DNA of 64,000 nt from Paramecium pentaurelia (taxonomy: Eukaryota; Ciliophora; Oligohymenophorea; Peniculida; Parameciidae), in assembly GCA_905183005.1 (NCBI GenBank), contig CAJJDO010000073.1, forward strand, positions 372,001 to 436,000, written 5' to 3'. Positions 59,901 to 64,000 of the stretch are shown piece by piece. Position 1 is the stretch's first letter. Each line of letters starts with the position of its first letter. The position numbers and the translations under genes are program-made. The notes under the pieces were generated by a model that saw nothing but the letters and a program-made list of their open reading frames with translations, searched no databases and was not told the DNA's origin.

Positions 59901-59991
59901 AAATAAATTTGTATTATAAATTAAATATTAACAGTTTTAAAAAAAAGAAACACAGAAGAAAAATTATAATTTTTTTGTTTTTTCTACCGTG
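59901..59991 (-). repeat. 91-bp subtelomeric copy of the palindrome core flank
   Basis: Matches 58853-58943 (offset 1,048 bp), that is, the segment just beside the palindrome centre and the 3' end of the Myb copies. Identity breaks at CTACCGTG: here CATTC follows, there TAAAC. So the telomere was added about 40 bp from the palindrome centre in this copy. Confidence 0.85.
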
Positions 59992-61257
59992 CATTCTAAA
60001 AATTAGAAAATATTTTTTAATATAAAATTGAAAACAGAGGTGTTTTAATAAATTATAATTCATAATTAATCATAGATAATTTTAGAATACATGTCTAAAA
60101 ATGCTTCTTGTCTAACTTTCTATAAGTGGTTAAAAAAATGCTTATAATTTAGTCATTTGCAAAGGATGACAATATTTTTTTTTTAAATCTAGGCAATTTT
60201 TCATTACAATTTTTATGCCTTTATTGGAGAGTTTAAGCAATAAAGTTTTCTTTGTTGACATTGAAATATTCTGAAGAATTGTTCTATTGATTTTTGTTGT
60301 AGGCACAATGACTATACGAAAATAATCTTTTATTTGTTATTTCTTCATTTATCAGTTAATTATTGAGAATTTATTTAATCAATAAAATTTTTTTTTAATT
60401 CTACCTGAATAGAGGTTTTTAGAAGTTAGAAAAAATAGAAGATCAAAATGACCATTAAACAAAAGAGGAAGATTTATTCATATATACAAATGAATAACAT
60501 TACTAAAATCTAGATTAAGAAATACATTCTAATATGGATTGTTAAAATTTGAGTATGAGTCATATAAATTTATTCTGAATTACAAGATTAATTTTTATTA
60601 ATTATAAATTTATTTTTGATAATTTTTTTTAGTAAATCATACCAAAAACTTATCAGACTCACTTTTAATAATGTTAATTATTTTTCTTATGAGGAGCTTT
60701 AACCTTTATGGAAATTTTATAACCCATTAAGGTATTGATTTAAAAAAGCTATTAAAATAAAAAGGAAGATATATTTTGGAAGCCTATTAGAAGAAAATTA
60801 AAAAATGAAAATTATCACGAAAATTATAATTAGGATTATTAATAGTCTCAAATGTTTAGCAAATTAAAAAATCTCTTTTCATTTTTTTTAAGGTTTAATA
60901 GAATGTTAGTAGCAAATAATTTTTAGCATAACTTTAATAAATAGCAAAAAATGTTAAGTTATCCAAATTTCTCAATAATGTAATGATTTTTCTATCTAAA
61001 TGTATTTTATATATAAAGAAAATATAATTATTGATAATTTGTGTATTAATATAAAATATTGATAATATATTCTTTAAGAATCAAGAAATGCATTATTTGA
61101 ATTGAATTCCCGCTTAGCGATTTAACAACAATTACAAACAACTATACATTTAGACAATCTATGGTCATCCTTCTTTGAAAATATATTTTTTATTTTTTGA
61201 TATTTTTAATATAAAGCCGATAGTAGATTAATAGAAAATCAATATTTAAAAAATAAA
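59992..61257. other. Subtelomeric region with gene fragments
   Basis: 1.27 kb, AT-rich, no intact frame. Around 60725-60795 a short relic (GIDLKKLLKQKGRYILE) resembles the segment after the WD40 pseudogene (GIDLKTFFYKKEDSFWK, ~62805-62860), so it seems to be the tail of a lost family member. Confidence 0.5.
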
Positions 61258-62779
61258 ATGGATCGATATTCTCAGCAGAAAGAAGATTTTATGAGATATT
61301 AGCCGAATTAGAAGTTGTCAATTATTAATTCTTCTATGTCATATTTGAAATGTTCAAAAGAAAAAAAAGAGAAAATAATCGAAGACTACCTTTCTTTTAA
61401 AAGATGAAAATCAGAGGCTTATTGAATAATAATTTTAATAAATCAAAAATCAAATTTTCATTTTGGAAAAGTTGCTTTATGATATTAAATTTAACATATA
61501 GAAAATTGCTATAGCTGTCAAAAAATAATAGATCATGATTGTAGTAAGAATAATTATTCCTAACAAAGAACCGAATAATTAAATTAGAACTAATTTAAAA
61601 ATATCAGAAGATCCTTGCATTTTTATAATTTCTAGTTCAACTCACAAGTTTAGATGGCAGATTTATTTAATATGGTTAAAATTAACTTAATTTGTTAGTG
61701 GAAATGAATGTAGATCTGAGGGAAAATTTATTAAAATATTAAAATTAAAACTACATTATTAGTTTGGTGCTAATTTTGTTGGAAGTAATTTGAGCGGATC
61801 TCAATTTGAAAATTTAGATATTAGCGGAATAAATTTGAATGGAGCGTAGTTATTTAATTGTACATTGAATAAAATGAAAATACATGAATTACATTAAATA
61901 GATGCTCATAGAAGTATTGTAAATTCAGTAAGCTTTTCATCTGATGAAATTACGTTATAATCTGGAAGTGCAGATTTATTTATTCGATTATGGGATATAA
62001 AGAGAGGTCAATAAAAAGCGAAATTAGATGATCATAGTAGTGAAGTAAATTCAGTATGTTTTTCACCTGATGGTAAGAAATTATCATCTAGTGAGGTTAA
62101 TAAACAGCCAAATTAAATTTTCATAATACTTATATAAATTCAATATACTTCTCTCCTGATAGTTCTACACTAGCATCTTCTAGCAAATAGATGTTAGAAC
62201 AACACAATACAGAACTATAATAGATAAATATAGCCATGTCTTTCTATAAATTTGCTTTTCTACAGATGGTAAAATATAGGCATCTGGCTGTTATTATCTT
62301 TTTTTAACATTCTATTTATTAATGGAATGTTAAAAAAAAGATAATAACAAGCCAAATTAGATGGTCATACTAGAGAAATTATATCAGTCTGTTTCTCTCC
62401 TGATGGAAATACATTAGCATCTTGTAGTTTTGATAACTCTATCCGTCAATGGGATGTCAAATCAGGATAATAATAAGCCAAATTGGATGGTCATACAAGG
62501 AATTTTAGATCAGTAAATTTCTCTCCTGATAGAAATACATTAAATTCTGGTAGTAAGGATTAGTCTATCCGTCTTTGGAAAGTCAAAACAGGTTAAGAAA
62601 TTAATTCCTCTGATTCATATTACAAAGATCTTTTAAAATAATTTAAGATTCCACTACAATAAAATAGTCCTATATCAGAAGATAATATTAATTTTTTATA
62701 TTTTTAGTTTCCAATTAGATCACTACACTCATTATATCTTCATAGGCATTATTCTAAGCTTAAGGAGCGCTTATTTTGA
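61258..62779 (+). pseudogene. WD40 protein pseudogene with pentapeptide-like region
   Basis: Starts MDRYSQQKEDFMRYQ, then meets TGA at ~61407 and several frame changes. From ~61760 it reads FVGSNLSGSQFENLDISGIN, a pentapeptide-like A(D/N)LxG pattern. WD40 blades follow: VNSVSFSSDEI, LFIRLWDIKRGQQ, VNSVCFSPDG, AKLDGHTREIISVCFSPDGN, SIRQWDVKSGQQQAKLDGHT, SIRLWKVKTGQ. Blade 3 is frame-shifted and damaged and a hairpin interrupts the next. The end is ERLF-TGA. This is a member of a repetitive WD40 family decaying near a chromosome end. Confidence 0.85.
62286..62353. repeat. Inverted repeat (27/29-nt arms) inside the WD40 relic
   Basis: The left arm 62286-62312 and the right arm 62325-62353 are reverse complements except for two single-T length differences; the loop is 12 nt. 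The right arm carries the normal WD40 linker sequence (GATAATAACAAGCC, encoding part of QQQAK), and the left arm is its inverted copy, so a fold-back duplication replaced part of a blade. Confidence 0.85.
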
Positions 62780-64000
62780 AAGGAGAGTTTATAAATAAAT
62801 CAGGTATAGATTTAAAGACATTTTTTTACAAAAAGGAAGATTCTTTTTGGAAGACTTTAAGTAAAAGTGATTTGATTTCGATTATTTTTTATATACGTCT
62901 TTATCAGTTAAGCTTTTAATTTTCACTTCTTCAGATGATTTTCCAAAGTATTATTCCATTACAATTATATGTACACATCCTTTACTTAAATACTATTAAA
63001 ATATACGGTCAGTTTAGTCGAGGAAATATTTATGGAGATATCATAAACACTTTAATCATTTAATATTTTGAGAGATTTAAATTTAAATGCTACTACATTA
63101 CATTAATAATCTAAAGAAAGAACAGTAAGCACAATGAAGAGATTAAAATAAAGTAACAAAAATGCAGGCTCATTTAATCATCTAAGATATTATCATAGAT
63201 TTACTTAATTTATTACTAATTATAAGTGGAATTAATCTTAAAAATAATTATTAATAATTTTGTAAAATTAGTTTATAAATAGGAAAAGATACAATTAATA
63301 ACAAAGATAAGAAAAAAGATACATTAAGAATTTTAAAAAAATGAAGTTAATATTAGAAATAACCTAAACTATAACATAGTTTAAAAACAGATTGAGTTAT
63401 AAAAATTACTTTATGTTTGTAAATATTTTAATAACCTTTGTAATTATCTGTTAATTGATATAAAAAAGTATAAGAAATTAAAATAGACTATAAGATATTT
63501 TAATCATGAAAAAGTATGAGATAATTGAAAGGATTAAGATTTAAGACAATTATTTCTTTCCTAATAACTATCAAATACTCTAAACATGTATAATTCACTG
63601 AAATATTGTATTCAGCTTTTATAGATGCATAAAACTATATAATCATTAACTTCAAGATGATTTTAAAGGGAAATTAATATCTAGGCTAAAATACATCTTT
63701 TATGAACTCATCATTGAAAGTTTTTGAAATTCACTAAGAAATCACCGAAAATTTATTCATATTTAATTTTAAGAAAATCTTTTGAAAAAATTGAAGAAGA
63801 AGAAATAGGAATCAAAAATTAGTATTGTTATACATTCCCAAAATTGTTAGTTGATAGTGGTAAAATACTTTAGTTTTTCATGTCAATAAATGAATTAACT
63901 TGTTCGATATTAGATTAATTGAAGAATTATCTATATAAAAAACAGATAAACAAGTAGGAAATCGATAATATCTTGTATTATGTGTATGTCTATAATTACA
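62780..64000. other. Degenerate subtelomeric sequence
   Basis: Continues with the family tail segment (62800-62870), then AT-rich DNA. Near 63505-63730 a frame reads KKYEIIERIKIQDNYFFPNN and DDFKGKLISRLKYIFYELI, with a TGA between the two parts. No intact gene supported up to the window end. Confidence 0.45.

Noticed and set aside
59734..59919. Open frame with Pro-Asn / Pro-Lys repeats across the telomere tract
   Set aside because: It is translation of the CCCAAA/CCCCAA telomeric repeat and the palindrome flank across an N; not a protein gene.
1..64000. CRISPR arrays, bacterial operons, Shine-Dalgarno sites, insertion sequences
   Set aside because: The genome is eukaryotic with spliceosomal micro-introns; I saw no regularly spaced repeats or transposase motifs.

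Overview
The window is ciliate macronuclear DNA, almost certainly Paramecium (P. tetraurelia-like). Four things show this. Recognisable proteins read through TAA and TAG as Gln, and only TGA ends them. Introns are about 20-35 bp with GT...AG ends. Base composition is very AT-rich with tiny intergenic spaces. A tract at 59763-59900 mixes CCCAAA and CCCCAA units, the Paramecium telomere repeat. Standard-code ORF calling fails here, so all genes below were read with TGA as the only stop. Exon-intron models were chosen so that protein motifs join, and for each the summed exon length was checked to be a multiple of three.

Layout. 1-17.3 kb: an MDR-family reductase (partial), an AGC kinase, tRNA-Thr(CGU), an HSF-type factor, a beta-propeller-like protein, a coiled-coil protein, a PLK4-like kinase, a single-repeat Myb protein, a START-domain pseudogene, a Zn-finger protein, two large Q-rich proteins and a tail-anchored cytochrome b5. 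18.3-27.8 kb: a run with a cytoskeletal flavour (SAXO-like, EF-hand, NudC/CS, RCK-type kinase, SF-assemblin), with a PlsC acyltransferase, AMP deaminase and a double cyclic-nucleotide-binding protein. 28.7-35.4 kb: a kinase with a ubiquitin-fold N-terminus, a pair of degenerate histidine-kinase-like genes and a tandem pair of very small HSF genes. 37.4-55.6 kb: diacylglycerol kinase, choline/ethanolamine kinase, Myb and bZIP factors, a CAMK-like kinase, an atypical Rab, a PCD/DCoH-like protein and an intronless ABCC transporter.

The last 8 kb is a chromosome-end region. A 1,230-bp block carrying a Myb gene is present twice in tandem. The second copy runs into a perfect palindrome (57866-59761) bounded by single N bases, and a telomere follows. 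Beyond it, the DNA from 59992 to 64000 is subtelomeric and mostly degenerate (WD40 relics). The N bases suggest that separate contigs were joined, so this part should not be read as one native molecule.

The genes do not form operons and I see no gene system acting as a unit. Kinases, lipid-signalling enzymes and ciliary or cytoskeletal proteins dominate, as is usual for this genome type.
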